Shown here piece by piece: positions 45,382-59,833 of a stretch of DNA of 64,000 nucleotides. Source of the DNA: Acinetobacter sp. XS-4 (lineage in GTDB: Bacteria; Pseudomonadota; Gammaproteobacteria; Pseudomonadales; Moraxellaceae). The translations under genes and the position numbers were made by a program. The stretch covers positions 3,534,001 to 3,598,000 of the forward strand of contig NZ_CP094657.1 in assembly GCF_023920705.1 (NCBI RefSeq), given 5' to 3'. Below the pieces are notes generated by a model that was given only the letters and a program-made list of their open reading frames with translations, was not told the origin of the DNA and made no database searches. How positions within the stretch are numbered: the stretch's first letter is position 1; each line of letters opens with the position of its first letter.

Positions 45382-47436
45382 TTAAACGAAATGAGCACCT
45401 TGAGACTCAATGAGTTGATCCACCTGAACAGGCATTCCCAATAAATAACCCTGAAATTGCTGACAGCCTAGACGAGTCAAAATCTCAACCTGCTGTTGAG
45501 TTTCCACCCCTTCTGCCGTTACGGTTAAACCTAGCTTTTTAGCTAAATGAATAATACTTTCTAGAATAACTTCTTCTTTCGAACCGGGTTTCAAATCAAC
45601 AATAAAGCCACGATCAATTTTCAACTCATCTACAGGCAAATCTTTTAAATATAAAAAACTCGAATGTCCAGTTCCAAAATCATCAATGGCAACACGAATT
45701 CCCATGTCACGTAACCGCTCACAGGCTCGGATACTCAAGTCGATATGACGCATTGCCGTAGATTCAGTAATTTCAACAATTAAGTGATGAGGTTGAATTT
45801 GATATTTTTTTAACAATGCTTCGAGTGTACTAAATAACTTTTTATTTTCAAATTGTAGTGCCGACAGGTTCACTGCAACTGGATAAAATGGCGTATTACT
45901 GCGTTCCCATTCCTGAATTTGCAGGCAAGCTTGCTCAAGCGCCCAATATCCCATTGGAATGATTAACCCCGTTTTTTCCGCACCTTCAATGAACATATGC
46001 GGAGTAAGTATTCCTAAGGCCGGGTGATTCCAACGGATTAAGGCTTCAACTCCACAGACTTCAAGATTCGTATTAAATTTTGGTTGGTAATATAAGATGA
46101 ACTGTTTTTCTTCTACGGCTTTATAAAGATCATTGATCAGTTTTGACTGACTTCTAGTTTCTTGTTGATGGGTTGAGTAACTAAAGATTGTATAAGTATT
46201 TCGACCTTGTTCTTTAGACATGAGCATGGCGGCATCAGCATTCATGAGTAAGTCCTGAACATTCTGTCCATGCTCAGGAAAGAGTGCTACGCCCAGACTT
46301 GCAGAAATATTAATTTCCTTGCCAGAAATTTGATAGCTTTCCTGAATCAGTTGTAAAACTTTCTCAGCCAAAACCACCGCTTCATCTGCATTTGTATTTT
46401 CTGCAATAAGCAGAAATTCATCGCCACCGATTCTAAGCAATTTACATTTTTCATTGAGTTGCCAATGTAAACGGTTTGCCATTTGAATAAGTAATTGATC
46501 ACCCACATGATGCCCAAATGCATCATTCACCGATTTAAAACGGTCTAAATCAATATATAAAAATGCAATTTTCTGATCTTTATATCGATGATCTGAGAGT
46601 AATACTTCAGCATAATCAACTAAATAAAGACGGTTTGGTAGTTTAGTTAAGTTATCTTGTATAGAGAGATTAGCTAATTCTTTATTTGCCTTACGTAACT
46701 CTAAATTTTGTTGTGTGAGCCGCTGCTCTAACATCGCGACAATAAAACTTGCTACGAGTACCAGACACGTGACTAAAATAATCGTAAATAATAATAAGTC
46801 ATGCTCTGCCTGATATTGACTAATAAATTTATCAGTAATATTCGTCGCAATGAGCGCCGTATAGTGCATACCCATAATACTTAAGGTCATCATAACCGAA
46901 AATGCGATTTTTAAAGTTAGACGATGACGTTCGGTGTCTTTTAATTTATAAGCTAATAAAAATGCCAGCCCTGAACCACTCATCGCAATTAATATAGAAA
47001 ATAATAATAAGAAAGAGGTGTAGTCTTTTTTAAAGATATTAATATTCCAGCCCAACATACTAATGTAATATGAAGCTGAAATTCCGATTCCCATAATAAT
47101 AGAGCTCAAAATGAGCCGGAATAAAGGAAGGGTAAAGCGTGAGGTCAGCCACATGGCGATGCCCGATAGCAAAGCACTAATAGCAAATGAAACAGTAATC
47201 AAAGGAATATTAGAGTCGACTGTTTCAAACAGATGATACGCTTGTATACCGATAATATGAACAATACTAATTGCAGACGCGAGCAATAAACCATTGATAA
47301 ATAAAATGAATGGCTCAAATTTTTTATAGGCTTTTTTGAATATTAATTGCTCCATGGAAATCACGAGATAACAAATGAAGCCAGCTGCAATAAAAGAGCC
47401 GACGATCAATGTGCTATCGTAATCAACATGACCCAT
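45382..47436 (-). CDS. MHYT-GGDEF-EAL c-di-GMP signalling protein
   Basis: 684 residues. The N-terminal 245 residues hold seven membrane helices with MHYT motifs, the clearest GMHYTALIA; then GGDEF (about 260-420) with intact RIGGDEFLLI, then EAL (about 435-680) with VEALIRW, DDFGTGHSS and the KIDRGFI segment, all key residues present. It may make and degrade c-di-GMP in response to a gas or metal sensed by MHYT; actual balance is unknown. Single gene facing the ilv terminator. Confidence 0.93.
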   Translation of the reverse strand: MGHVDYDSTLIVGSFIAAGFICYLVISMEQLIFKKAYKKFEPFILFINGLLLASAISIVHIIGIQAYHLFETVDSNIPLITVSFAISALLSGIAMWLTSRFTLPLFRLILSSIIMGIGISASYYISMLGWNINIFKKDYTSFLLLFSILIAMSGSGLAFLLAYKLKDTERHRLTLKIAFSVMMTLSIMGMHYTALIATNITDKFISQYQAEHDLLLFTIILVTCLVLVASFIVAMLEQRLTQQNLELRKANKELANLSIQDNLTKLPNRLYLVDYAEVLLSDHRYKDQKIAFLYIDLDRFKSVNDAFGHHVGDQLLIQMANRLHWQLNEKCKLLRIGGDEFLLIAENTNADEAVVLAEKVLQLIQESYQISGKEINISASLGVALFPEHGQNVQDLLMNADAAMLMSKEQGRNTYTIFSYSTHQQETRSQSKLINDLYKAVEEKQFILYYQPKFNTNLEVCGVEALIRWNHPALGILTPHMFIEGAEKTGLIIPMGYWALEQACLQIQEWERSNTPFYPVAVNLSALQFENKKLFSTLEALLKKYQIQPHHLIVEITESTAMRHIDLSIRACERLRDMGIRVAIDDFGTGHSSFLYLKDLPVDELKIDRGFIVDLKPGSKEEVILESIIHLAKKLGLTVTAEGVETQQQVEILTRLGCQQFQGYLLGMPVQVDQLIESQGAHFV

Positions 47437-47716
47437 AGTGGACTTCCATGATTATTCAATACTTTTTTTTATTTTGTTCAACTCATTGCCCAAAATACAA
47501 TTAAAAATTAAACACGTTAAAAAAATTTTAGTAAATTTGACGTTTTTAGTCAGTTATCAACAATAACACTATCTATCTTTTGGTCAAGTATTTTTTACTT
47601 TATAAATCAATAGAGTAACCAAAAATTAAGCAGCCAATTATATGAAAAATATAGAATTTTCTTAATCTAGTCAAGTTCACCCAGTGGCTCTTTTCATATT
47701 CAAATAAAAACAGTAT
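47437..47716. other. AT-rich spacer upstream of MHYT gene
   Basis: 280 bases with no ORF. It must carry the promoter of the MHYT-GGDEF-EAL gene on the minus strand. I see no other feature before the ilv terminator. Confidence 0.4.
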
Positions 47717-47752
47717 AAAAAAAGAACCCTGCTCAGTAGCAGGGTTCTTTAG
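47717..47752. terminator. terminator of the ilv operon
   Basis: AAAGAACCCTGC (47721-47732) pairs with GCAGGGTTCTTT (47739-47750) around TCAGTA, followed on the minus strand by TTTTATACTG. It lies 22 bases past the stop codon of the duplicated ilvC tail (47772), 157 past the stop of the intact gene. Confidence 0.85.
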
Positions 47753-47771
47753 AAGCTTTAGAAAAAGAAAA

Positions 47772-47819
47772 TTAGTTCTTTTCTTTGTCTACGATTTTGT
47801 TTGCTTGAATCCAAGGTAT
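47772..47819 (-). pseudogene. ilvC: duplicated 3' end of ilvC
   Basis: On the minus strand this segment reads [14 protein letters not shown] and a stop, the same 14 residues and stop as the end of intact ilvC (47907-47954). Over 48 bases it differs at five positions: four are synonymous and the fifth changes the Met codon at the edge to ATA. A less exact similarity continues about 18 bases past the stop. The copies are 135 bases apart. It is untranslated as placed. Confidence 0.85.
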
Positions 47820-47889
47820 GAGCGAGGACTAGTAGAGCATTGCTCTGCCCGAGCGCAAGAGCGAAGTTTTACTTCGCTAACGCGCGTTT
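47820..47889. mobile_element. 70-bp hairpin-rich insert between ilvC tails
   Basis: The segment has higher G+C than its surroundings, with two perfect hairpins: AGAGC-ATT-GCTCT (about 47834-47846) and AGCGAAGT-TTT-ACTTCGCT (about 47860-47878), and repeated GAGCG words. With the flanking direct repeats of gene end it resembles a small site-specific insertion or the scar left by an excised element. The type assignment is inference. Confidence 0.4.
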
Positions 47890-47906
47890 CAAGCTAAAGA
47901 AAAAAC

Positions 47907-48935
<1,029 letters not shown>

Positions 48936-48954
48936 CTAAAATACTTTTAAAAAA

Positions 48955-49446
48955 TTAAATGGCTAATACTTTTTCGCCACGGGCGATACCAGATACACCT
49001 GAACGAACGACTTCTAGAATAGTGTTTTCTGCAAGCGCATCGATAAAACCATCTAATTTTTCAGTTGTCCCTGCTATTTGAATGGTATAGGTAGTTGGTG
49101 TCACGTCGACAATTTGCGCACGGAAAATATCCGCAGTACGCTTAATTTCAGCACGTGAAGCACCTAACGCTTTTACTTTAATCAACATCAGTTCACGCTC
49201 AATGTGTGAACCTTCTGATAAATCTACTACTTTTACAACTTCAACAAGCTTGTTGAGCTGCTTTGTAATCTGTTCAATCTTATGGTCATCACCATAAGTG
49301 GTTAACGTCAAACGTGACAACGTTGGGTCTTCGGTCGGGGCTACATTCAACGTCTCAATGTTATAGTTACGTTGACTGAATAAACCCACCAAACGAGAAA
49401 GCGCACCAGCTTCGTTTTCAACGAGTACAGAAATAATATGTCTCAT
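48955..49446 (-). CDS. ilvH: acetolactate synthase small subunit
   Basis: 163 residues. Regulatory subunit with two ACT-like halves; N-terminal HIISVLVENEAGALSRLVGLFSQR and NVAPTEDPTLSRLTL. It activates IlvI and confers valine feedback. The ATG overlaps the ilvI stop (TAATG). Confidence 0.96.
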   Translation of the reverse strand: MRHIISVLVENEAGALSRLVGLFSQRNYNIETLNVAPTEDPTLSRLTLTTYGDDHKIEQITKQLNKLVEVVKVVDLSEGSHIERELMLIKVKALGASRAEIKRTADIFRAQIVDVTPTTYTIQIAGTTEKLDGFIDALAENTILEVVRSGVSGIARGEKVLAI

Positions 49447-51170
49447 TATGTACGCTCCCCTTTACCTAACCACATATCCTTCATGGACTGACCTGCGATC
49501 AGCATTGGATAAACATGTTCTGTACGATCCACCATGACATTAATGAATACACATTTATCATTAATTGCCATTGCTTCAGCAAGCTTCGACTCTAGTTCAT
49601 CAGCATGATCAATTTGAATACCCACATGACCGTAAGCTTCCATTAACTTACCAAAGTCAGGTAACGATTCAACATATGAGCTTGAGTGACGGCCTTCATA
49701 GTTCATATCTTGCCATTGTTTAACCATACCTAAAGCACGGTTATTCAAGCATAAGATCTTCACATTCATACCGTATTGCTTACAAGTTGAAAGCTCCTGA
49801 ATACACATCTGAATTGAAGCTTCACCGGTAATACAAACTACCTGTTGATCTGGGAAAGCCAACTTAGCAGCCATTGCATAAGGTAAACCTACGCCCATGG
49901 TGCCCAATCCGCCAGAGTTAATCCATTGACGTGGACGCTTGTACTTGTAATACAACGCACCAAACATTTGGTGTTGACCTACATCAGAAGTAATGATGGC
50001 ATCACCATTGGTCGCTTTATATAAAGCCTCAACAACTTGTTGTGGCTTCATTGTGCCATCAGCAGGTGTTTCATACTTCAAACCATGAACTTTACGCCAT
50101 TCATTAATTTGATCCCACCATGCAGAAATTGCTTCAGGATTTGGCTTAGACACATCCAATTGTTTCAATTGCGTCAACATTTCCTGAAGTACAGGCTCAA
50201 CTGCCCCTACAATCGGAATGTGCGCCATGATCGTTTTTGAAATGCTCGCCGGATCAATATCAACATGAATAACTTTTGCATTCACACAGAATTTTGCAGG
50301 GTTATTGGTTACTCGGTCATCAAAACGAGCACCAATTGCAAGAATGACGTCAGCATTATGCATCGCCATGTTTGCTTCATAAGTACCGTGCATTCCCAGC
50401 ATGCCCACAAACTGTGGATCATCACCTGGGAAACCACCAAGACCCATAAGTGTATTTGTTACTGGGTAACCCAACAAATGAGCTAGCTCAGTCAATAATG
50501 CTGATGCATTACCTTGAACAACACCACCACCTGTATAAATTACAGGGCGCTTTGCACTTAAAAGTTCATCAATCGCTTTGCGAATTTGACCAGAATGACC
50601 ACGTGAAGGAGGCTGATAAGAACGCATCTTCACTTTTTCAGGATATTCGTATGCAAATTTTTCTGCAGGATTTGTAGCATCTTTAGGAATATCGACTACA
50701 ACTGGGCCAGGACGACCACTTGATGCAATATAAAATGCTTTTTTGATAATTGCAGGAATTTCACTTGCGTGACGAACTTGGAAGCTGTGCTTCACGATAG
50801 GACGTGAAATACCGACCATATCAGTTTCTTGGAAAGCGTCTTCACCAATAAGATGTGATGCAACCTGGCCAGACAAAATCACCATTGGGATTGAGTCCAT
50901 ATAAGCTGTTGCAATTGGAGTCACAGTATTAGTTGCGCCAGGTCCAGAAGTGACCAGTACTACGCCTGTCTTACCTGTAGCACGTGAATAAGCATCTGCC
51001 ATATGACCAGCAGCTTGTTCATGACGTACGAGGTAATGATTAATTTTGTCTTGTTGAAATAGCGCATCATAAATATGTAATACAGCGCCGCCTGGATAAC
51101 CAAAAACATGTTCAACGCCTTCGTCCGCAAGAGCACGAACGAGCATTTCACCACCAGATAAAAGTTCCAA
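49446..51170 (-). CDS. ilvI: acetolactate synthase large subunit
   Basis: 574 residues, ThDP- and FAD-dependent. It condenses pyruvate with pyruvate or ketobutyrate. [27 protein letters not shown] (catalytic Glu) and GPGATN are standard. The ThDP motif usually GDGS...NN reads [14 protein letters not shown]...LNN, so the Asp is Glu and the second Gly is Ala; related proteobacterial proteins have GEGS, so activity is likely retained but the Ala is odd. The start is TTG at 51170 (MELLSGGEM), preceded by GGGTG; the family begins here. Confidence 0.95.
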   Translation of the reverse strand: MELLSGGEMLVRALADEGVEHVFGYPGGAVLHIYDALFQQDKINHYLVRHEQAAGHMADAYSRATGKTGVVLVTSGPGATNTVTPIATAYMDSIPMVILSGQVASHLIGEDAFQETDMVGISRPIVKHSFQVRHASEIPAIIKKAFYIASSGRPGPVVVDIPKDATNPAEKFAYEYPEKVKMRSYQPPSRGHSGQIRKAIDELLSAKRPVIYTGGGVVQGNASALLTELAHLLGYPVTNTLMGLGGFPGDDPQFVGMLGMHGTYEANMAMHNADVILAIGARFDDRVTNNPAKFCVNAKVIHVDIDPASISKTIMAHIPIVGAVEPVLQEMLTQLKQLDVSKPNPEAISAWWDQINEWRKVHGLKYETPADGTMKPQQVVEALYKATNGDAIITSDVGQHQMFGALYYKYKRPRQWINSGGLGTMGVGLPYAMAAKLAFPDQQVVCITGEASIQMCIQELSTCKQYGMNVKILCLNNRALGMVKQWQDMNYEGRHSSSYVESLPDFGKLMEAYGHVGIQIDHADELESKLAEAMAINDKCVFINVMVDRTEHVYPMLIAGQSMKDMWLGKGERT

Positions 51171-51673
51171 CGTGATTCACCCTAAAATCTTTATCACTAT
51201 TTATGGAAGGCACAAATAGTGTTTCATTCATTGAATTGTCTGCACTGTTATAGCACACATATTGTCTAGTTTTCGTTGCAATAGAAAAATTTCTGTTTTT
51301 CAGCCGTATAAGCTTTTTTAACATTAATAAAGCATGTCTGGATATACATACTTTAAGTAAAATCAATCTCTCGGCTAGAGAGAATGTCTATTACAAAACA
51401 TGACGGTTATTCGAAGGGTGATCAAATAATCGCATATAAAACTAAAGGAGCATTTTTGTTGTTTAATTCACTAAAGTCAAGATTAAAGAAAAGGTTTTTC
51501 CATAAAAAATTTTAGCTGCTTCTTTTTTAATCTAAAATTGAATCGTAAATTGGGTAGCTCTAATCTCTATTTATTAAAATAATTATTCTTCTTTATATAA
51601 AACCATGCATTGTAAATTGCTTATTTATGAACTTTATTTAAATATAGCCAGCTTTCTTTGGGGAATATCTGAT
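51171..51673. other. leader region of ilvI and upstream of DUF4124 gene
   Basis: 503 bases. A small hairpin TCTCTC-GGCTA-GAGAGA lies at 51367-51383. I looked for a leader peptide rich in Val, Leu or Ile codons followed by an attenuator and found none. No other feature is seen. Confidence 0.45.
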
Positions 51674-52021
51674 ATGAATTTATCTTATTTAAAAACAAGC
51701 TTATATACAGCAGTTACAACAGCAATTTTAATTTACTCAAGCCAAAGTCAGGCACAGCAATATTACAAATGGATGGATAAAAATGGTTCCACCCATTACA
51801 CCACGACTCCACCACCTAAGAGTGCAAAACATTTGAACAAAGTTTCAACTTATGGCAGCCAATCATCCGTAAAAAATTTGACCCCCACCTCAGAACAACA
51901 ACCTCAAGATAAAACAGATAAAGTAGTACGAGAGGCAACTAACGTCGCACAAGAAAAAAATGCACCCGCCGCCGCAGTTCTACCTGCTACATCAGCCCCA
52001 TCCGCTACAACACCACGATAA
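51674..52021 (+). CDS. DUF4124 domain-containing exported protein
   Basis: 115 residues. A signal peptide (about 1-26, ending QSQAQQ) is followed by the DUF4124 motif YYKWMDKNGSTHYTTTPPP. The second half is low-complexity, rich in Gln, Ala, Pro, ending SATTPR. DUF4124 proteins are periplasmic and of unknown function. An earlier ATG at 51605 gives a frame with no signal, so 51674 is chosen, with GGGGA 10 bases before it. Confidence 0.78.
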   Translation: MNLSYLKTSLYTAVTTAILIYSSQSQAQQYYKWMDKNGSTHYTTTPPPKSAKHLNKVSTYGSQSSVKNLTPTSEQQPQDKTDKVVREATNVAQEKNAPAAAVLPATSAPSATTPR

Positions 52022-52029
52022 GTAAAATG

Positions 52030-52060
52030 AGAGTGGTGAATATTTTCATCACTCTTCTAT
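52030..52060 (+). terminator. probable terminator after DUF4124 gene
   Basis: GAGTGGTGA (52031-52039) pairs with TCATCACTC (52046-52054) with one G-U pair, followed by a broken T-tract. Confidence 0.5.
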
Positions 52061-52134
52061 TATTTAAAATAAAGAAGAATAGATTGAGAAATGTTTATTG
52101 CTCATATTAAAAGATAAAATCCTGATCTAAAAAC

Positions 52135-52164
52135 TGACATTTCCTTTTATTTTGCGCTATGCTG
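52135..52164 (+). promoter_or_regulatory. predicted promoter for leuS
   Basis: CTGACA (52135-52140) and TATGCT (52159-52164) are 18 bases apart, 45 bases before the leuS ATG. Confidence 0.45.
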
Positions 52165-52199
52165 TGCAGCAATCTTTCATTTCAATTTTCGTTGTATAG

Positions 52200-54833
<2,634 letters not shown>

Positions 54834-54860
54834 TTAAAGTTATTAATGAGAGGATCAAGC

Positions 54861-55370
54861 ATGCACTTAGCCAAACGTTTAGCCGCTGTTGTTTTAACCT
54901 TAGGCCTTAGTGCAGGCTTAGTCGGGTGTGGATTTCATTTAAAAGGAACCAACCCGACTGCGACTCCGCTTGTTTATAAAAAGTTAAGCCTTGAGTTACC
55001 AGGTAAAACTGATGATTTGGAAACGCAGTTAAAAGTGTATTTAGCTGCAAATGGTGTTCAACTCAGCAATGATAATGATGCCTATGTACTTCGTGTTTTA
55101 GAGTACACACCACGTCGTCAGCTTTTAAATGGAAAACTAACTGAAGTATTATTACGTTTGACTGTAACCTTCCAGATTGAAGATCGTCAGGGTAATAAGA
55201 TTACTGAGCCACGCTCATTAACTGCATCTCGTAGTTATCAATATGACTTGGCAACAGTCAACACTGAAAATCAGCAAGAAAGTTACTTACAACGTATTGT
55301 AATTGATGATATTGCGCAGCAGATTACTCGTCAGATTTCAGCAAATCGCTTACCAAAAGCTCAGCCTTAA
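54861..55370 (+). CDS. lptE: LPS-assembly lipoprotein LptE
   Basis: 169 residues. Signal with lipobox GLSAGLVGCGFHL; then SLELPGKTDDLETQL and EVLLRLTVTFQI. LptE plugs LptD to place LPS or LOS in the outer membrane. An earlier ATG at 54846 exists, but GAGAGGA is between the two and serves ATG 54861. The leuS-lptE-holA order is general in Gammaproteobacteria. Confidence 0.92.
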   Translation: MHLAKRLAAVVLTLGLSAGLVGCGFHLKGTNPTATPLVYKKLSLELPGKTDDLETQLKVYLAANGVQLSNDNDAYVLRVLEYTPRRQLLNGKLTEVLLRLTVTFQIEDRQGNKITEPRSLTASRSYQYDLATVNTENQQESYLQRIVIDDIAQQITRQISANRLPKAQP

Positions 55371-55388
55371 CCTGTATTTTTGCCAGCA

Positions 55389-56378
55389 ATGAAAATTGAC
55401 TATTTACAAGCCTTAAAACGTACTCCGGAAGCTCGGGGTGCGTGGATTTTACATGGGCAAGAGCCTTTATTAGAACAAAATTTATTAGATGCCTTTCGCA
55501 AAAGCTGGCAGCAACAAGAAGTTGAAAGACAGCGCTATGATATTAGTAGCGTAAGCGACTGGAAAAATGTCTTTAACGCACTTAATAGCTTATCTTTATT
55601 TTCTCAACAGCTTGCTATTGAAGTACACGGCAATATAAAACCTGATGCGAATGGCTTAAAACAACTCAAAAGCTATATACAACATAATGAACATAACCTG
55701 CTTTTAATTGTTTTACCCAAACAAGATAGTAATAGTTTAAAGTCTGCTTTCTTCCAAGTTGTTGAAGCAAATGGAGTTGTAGTTGCCCTAACGGCAAATT
55801 ACCCACAAGACCGTCAACGTATTTTAAACGTAGAAGCAGAAAAGCTTGAGATCCAGCTCGACAATGATGCTTGGCAGTGGTTAATGCAACATCATGAGCA
55901 CAATTTGCTTGCAGCTAAAAATAGCTTGATGCGTGTAAGAGATACATTTCCAGACCAACAACTCATTCAAATTGAACAATTATATGCGTGCCTACAAGAT
56001 CAATCACGCTATACCACCTATGATTTAAGTGATGCGTTATTAGAAGGTAACCTTGGCCAATCTATTAAGATTTTTCAATATTTAATTGCAGCAGGCGAAC
56101 CAGATAGTCTGATCTTATGGACTTTAAGTAAAGAAATGCGCTTGTTAATGCAATTGTTTGAACAGCCTCATAATGCCTTACAGCTTGGCATATGGAAAAC
56201 AAAAGTAGGGTTATATCAACAAGCATTAAGAAGACTAAATCCACAACAGTTCCTAGGTTGGTCTACCCTTCTATTACAAATCGATGCAGCAATTAAAGGA
56301 ATGTCGAACGAAAATACAGAACATTTAATGCAGCAAGCGATTGCTGAATTATGTGGAAAAACATTATTTATACACTAA
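55389..56378 (+). CDS. holA: DNA polymerase III subunit delta
   Basis: 329 residues. Clamp-loader subunit with WILHGQEPLLEQNLLDAFR, VLPKQDSNSLKSAFFQ, and WQWLMQHHEHNLLAAKNSL near 180. It opens the sliding clamp with the gamma/tau complex. TTG 55380 is in frame but ATG 55389 begins the family sequence (MKIDYLQAL). No clear ribosome site, so it may be coupled to lptE 19 bases upstream. Confidence 0.92.
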   Translation: MKIDYLQALKRTPEARGAWILHGQEPLLEQNLLDAFRKSWQQQEVERQRYDISSVSDWKNVFNALNSLSLFSQQLAIEVHGNIKPDANGLKQLKSYIQHNEHNLLLIVLPKQDSNSLKSAFFQVVEANGVVVALTANYPQDRQRILNVEAEKLEIQLDNDAWQWLMQHHEHNLLAAKNSLMRVRDTFPDQQLIQIEQLYACLQDQSRYTTYDLSDALLEGNLGQSIKIFQYLIAAGEPDSLILWTLSKEMRLLMQLFEQPHNALQLGIWKTKVGLYQQALRRLNPQQFLGWSTLLLQIDAAIKGMSNENTEHLMQQAIAELCGKTLFIH

Positions 56379-56485
56379 TTCGCCTGAATCATTTTTTTTC
56401 ATTCTTGAAATATCATAAAAATTCACGTTTTATCCTCATTTCGCTTTTATACTAAATTAAATTTTAAACTTTTCGACCTGTTGCC

Positions 56486-57826
56486 ATGCCAAAAATAAAG
56501 CCAATCAAACTTGTTATTATCATCGTCTGTATAGTCATTATTGCTCTTTTAGCTTGGAAGTTTTTCAAGCCAAAACAGCAACAGCCACAATATATTACTG
56601 CCGAGGTAACACGCGGGGATATTGAAAATAATGTACTTGCAACGGGTACACTTGATGCAACCAAACTGATTAGTGTCGGTGCACAGGTATCTGGTCAGGT
56701 TAAAAAAATGTATGTGCAACTTGGCGATCAAGTTAAGCAAGGTCAACTTATTGCGCAGATTGATTCAACGACCCAAGAAAATAGTTTAAAAACCTCTGAT
56801 GCGAATATTAAAAATTTAGAAGCACAGCGCCTTCAGCAAGTTGCTTCTTTGAATGAAAAACAACTTGAATACCGCCGTCAACAACAAATGTATGCACAAG
56901 ATGCAACACCACGTGCGGATTTAGAATCGGCTGAGGCAAGCTATAAAACAGCTCAGGCACAAATCAAAGCGTTAGATGCACAAATTGAATCGGCAAAAGT
57001 CACAAAATCTACGGCGCAAACCAATATTGGTTATACGCGTATTGTTGCTCCAACAGATGGTACGGTTGTCGCAATTGTGACTGAAGAAGGTCAAACCGTA
57101 AACGCCAATCAAAGTGCGCCAACAATTGTCAAAATTGCAAAACTACAAAACATGACGATCAAGGCTCAAGTCAGTGAAGCTGACATTATGAAAGTTGAGA
57201 AAGGACAACAGGTTTATTTCACTACTTTAGGTGAAGACACTAAGCGTTATGCAACTTTACGCCAGATTGAACCTGCTCCAGATTCTATTTCTAGCGAATC
57301 AACAAGTACGACAAGCTCAACAACGAGCTCAGCTGTTTACTATAATGCCCTATTCGATGTGCCAAATACTGATGGTAAATTGCGTATTGATATGACTGCA
57401 CAAGTTTATATCGTATTAAACTCAGCTAAAAATGCCCTGCTCGTTCCATCATCAGCACTTAGCTCTAAACAATTTTCAGGTCAAAGAAAATCAGGCCAAT
57501 CATCTGATAAAGCTAGCTCTACACCTGAAGCTACTAAAAAATCTCAAGGAAATGGAGCTCGTTTGGAGCGTCTTAACCTGACTGCTGAGCAAAAACAGTT
57601 AATTGAACAAGGTAAATTAACGTTAAGTGTTGTACGTGTATTACAAGCTGATGGCACAACTAAACCAACTCAAATTTTGGTTGGCATTAACAACCGTGTA
57701 AATGCGCAAGTTCTTGCGGGCTTAAAACAAGGTGATCAAGTTGTCATTGCCGATAGTGCAGATACTTCTGCTGCATCAGCTAATAGTAGTAATAACCGTC
57801 GCCGTAGTGGCCCAATGGGAATGTAA
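56486..57826 (+). CDS. macA: MacA-type periplasmic adaptor
   Basis: 446 residues. One N-terminal membrane anchor (about 8-27), barrel-sandwich/lipoyl halves ([20 protein letters not shown] and [13 protein letters not shown]), a coiled-coil between them, and a Ser/Thr-rich insert near 268-285. It joins MacB to an outer-membrane channel; cargo in relatives includes macrolides, heme precursors and peptides. It lies 2 bases before macB. Confidence 0.92.
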   Translation: MPKIKPIKLVIIIVCIVIIALLAWKFFKPKQQQPQYITAEVTRGDIENNVLATGTLDATKLISVGAQVSGQVKKMYVQLGDQVKQGQLIAQIDSTTQENSLKTSDANIKNLEAQRLQQVASLNEKQLEYRRQQQMYAQDATPRADLESAEASYKTAQAQIKALDAQIESAKVTKSTAQTNIGYTRIVAPTDGTVVAIVTEEGQTVNANQSAPTIVKIAKLQNMTIKAQVSEADIMKVEKGQQVYFTTLGEDTKRYATLRQIEPAPDSISSESTSTTSSTTSSAVYYNALFDVPNTDGKLRIDMTAQVYIVLNSAKNALLVPSSALSSKQFSGQRKSGQSSDKASSTPEATKKSQGNGARLERLNLTAEQKQLIEQGKLTLSVVRVLQADGTTKPTQILVGINNRVNAQVLAGLKQGDQVVIADSADTSAASANSSNNRRRSGPMGM

Positions 57827-57828
57827 GC

Positions 57829-59823
57829 ATGACAAAACAAGCTTTGCTTGAAGTCAGCAATCTAGTCCGGGAATTCCCTGCTGGCGAAAGCACGATACAA
57901 ATTTTAAAAGGCATTGACCTTACCATTTACGAAGGCGAACTGGTTGCTATTGTCGGTCAGTCTGGTTCTGGTAAGTCAACGCTCATGAATATTTTGGGTT
58001 GTTTAGACCGCCCTACGAGTGGTAGTTACAAAGTTAGTGGCCAAGAGACCGGCAAACTCGAACCAGATCAACTCGCTCGACTACGCCGTGAATATTTTGG
58101 TTTTATTTTCCAGCGCTACCATTTACTGGGTGATTTATCTGCTGAGGGTAACGTTGAAGTTCCGGCTGTTTATGCAGGTGTTACCCCTTCTGAACGAAAA
58201 CAACGTGCAACGGCTTTGCTGACCGAATTAGGTTTAGGCACTAAAACACTCAATAGACCAAGCCAGCTCTCTGGTGGTCAGCAGCAGCGTGTTTCGATTG
58301 CCCGTGCACTTATGAATGGCGGTGACGTTATTCTGGCAGATGAACCGACAGGGGCACTCGACTCTCATAGTGGTGTTGAGGTGATGCGTATTTTGCGTGA
58401 ACTCAATGCCGCAGGTCACACTATTATTTTAGTCACTCATGATATGCAAGTTGCAAAAAATGCGACGCGTATTATCGAAATTAGTGACGGAGAAATTATT
58501 AGTGACCGTCCTAATATTCCTGATCAAGCAGCCGAACCAGGCAACTCTGATCCAGATGCCGCTCCAGCTTTGCAAGGCAAACAGAAGAAAGGCAAAAGTA
58601 TTTCTGCATGGCGTTCTACTTTAGACCGCCTATCCGAAGCTTTTCAAATGGCTTTACTGTCGATGAATGCCCACCGCATGCGTACTTTTTTAACCATGCT
58701 TGGGATCATTATTGGTATTGCATCTGTTGTTACAGTGGTCGCCCTAGGTAAAGGTTCTCAGCAACAAATTTTAAGCAATATTAGTAGTCTGGGAACAAAT
58801 ACGATTACGGTGTTTCAGGGCCGTGGTTTTGGTGACAACTCCAAAACTGCAAACTTTAAAACATTGGTTCCTGCCGACGCTGATGCGTTAATGACTCAAC
58901 CTTATGTCAGTGCAGTCAGCCCAATCGTCAGCACATCTAAAACCATTCGTTATCAACAAAATGAAGCAAACGCGACCATTAATGGTGTGAGTAACGATTA
59001 TTTCGATGTAAAAGGTTTGGTTTTTAAAGATGGGCAAACTTTTGACCAACGTAGTGTGCGTGATCGTTCACAAGATGTAGTCATTGATACTAATACACAA
59101 AAACAATTCTTTAGTGATGGCACTAACCCAATTGGACAAGTGGTGCTACTTGGTAGTGTTCCAGCTCGAATTATCGGAATTGTAGAACCTCAAACCAGTG
59201 GAATGGGCTCAGATGATACTTTAAATGTCTATATGCCTTATACAACCGTAATGAGCCGTATGTTGGGTCAATCTAATGTGCGTAATATCGTGGTTCGTAT
59301 TAATGACAAATATTCAACTGCTGCCGCAGAAAATGCGATTGTAAACTTATTAACTCAGCGCCACGGTGCACAAGATATTTTCACTATGAACAGTGACAGT
59401 ATCCGTCAAACCATTGAGAAAACAACCAGCACAATGACGCTTTTGGTTTCAGCAATTGCCGTAATTTCACTGGTGGTTGGTGGTATCGGGGTAATGAATA
59501 TTATGCTGGTTTCTGTGACTGAACGTACTCAAGAAATTGGCGTACGTATGGCCGTAGGTGCTCGTCAAAGTGATATTTTGCAGCAATTCCTGATTGAAGC
59601 AATTTTGGTGTGTCTAATTGGTGGTGTACTTGGCGTCTTACTGTCGCTTGGTCTTGGACAACTTATTAATAAATTTGCTGGCGGTAACTTTAGCGTGGCT
59701 TATTCAAGCACTTCTATTATTGCAGCATTTGTCTGTTCAACACTGATTGGTGTCGTTTTTGGTTTCTTACCTGCCAAGAATGCCGCGAAACTTGACCCTG
59801 TTGCCGCACTATCTCGAGAATAA
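57829..59823 (+). CDS. macB: MacB-type ABC transporter
   Basis: 664 residues. N-terminal ABC domain with [13 protein letters not shown] (Walker A), [15 protein letters not shown] (signature) and [12 protein letters not shown] (Walker B), then a first membrane helix, a large periplasmic domain (about 300-540) and three C-terminal FtsX helices. It acts as a mechanotransmission exporter with MacA and an outer-membrane channel. Confidence 0.95.
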   Translation: MTKQALLEVSNLVREFPAGESTIQILKGIDLTIYEGELVAIVGQSGSGKSTLMNILGCLDRPTSGSYKVSGQETGKLEPDQLARLRREYFGFIFQRYHLLGDLSAEGNVEVPAVYAGVTPSERKQRATALLTELGLGTKTLNRPSQLSGGQQQRVSIARALMNGGDVILADEPTGALDSHSGVEVMRILRELNAAGHTIILVTHDMQVAKNATRIIEISDGEIISDRPNIPDQAAEPGNSDPDAAPALQGKQKKGKSISAWRSTLDRLSEAFQMALLSMNAHRMRTFLTMLGIIIGIASVVTVVALGKGSQQQILSNISSLGTNTITVFQGRGFGDNSKTANFKTLVPADADALMTQPYVSAVSPIVSTSKTIRYQQNEANATINGVSNDYFDVKGLVFKDGQTFDQRSVRDRSQDVVIDTNTQKQFFSDGTNPIGQVVLLGSVPARIIGIVEPQTSGMGSDDTLNVYMPYTTVMSRMLGQSNVRNIVVRINDKYSTAAAENAIVNLLTQRHGAQDIFTMNSDSIRQTIEKTTSTMTLLVSAIAVISLVVGGIGVMNIMLVSVTERTQEIGVRMAVGARQSDILQQFLIEAILVCLIGGVLGVLLSLGLGQLINKFAGGNFSVAYSSTSIIAAFVCSTLIGVVFGFLPAKNAAKLDPVAALSRE

Positions 59824-59833
59824 GGAAAATTGC

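Noticed and set aside
51171..51366. Leader-peptide attenuator for ilvI
   Set aside because: No short frame rich in branched-chain codons followed by paired hairpins and a T-tract was seen.
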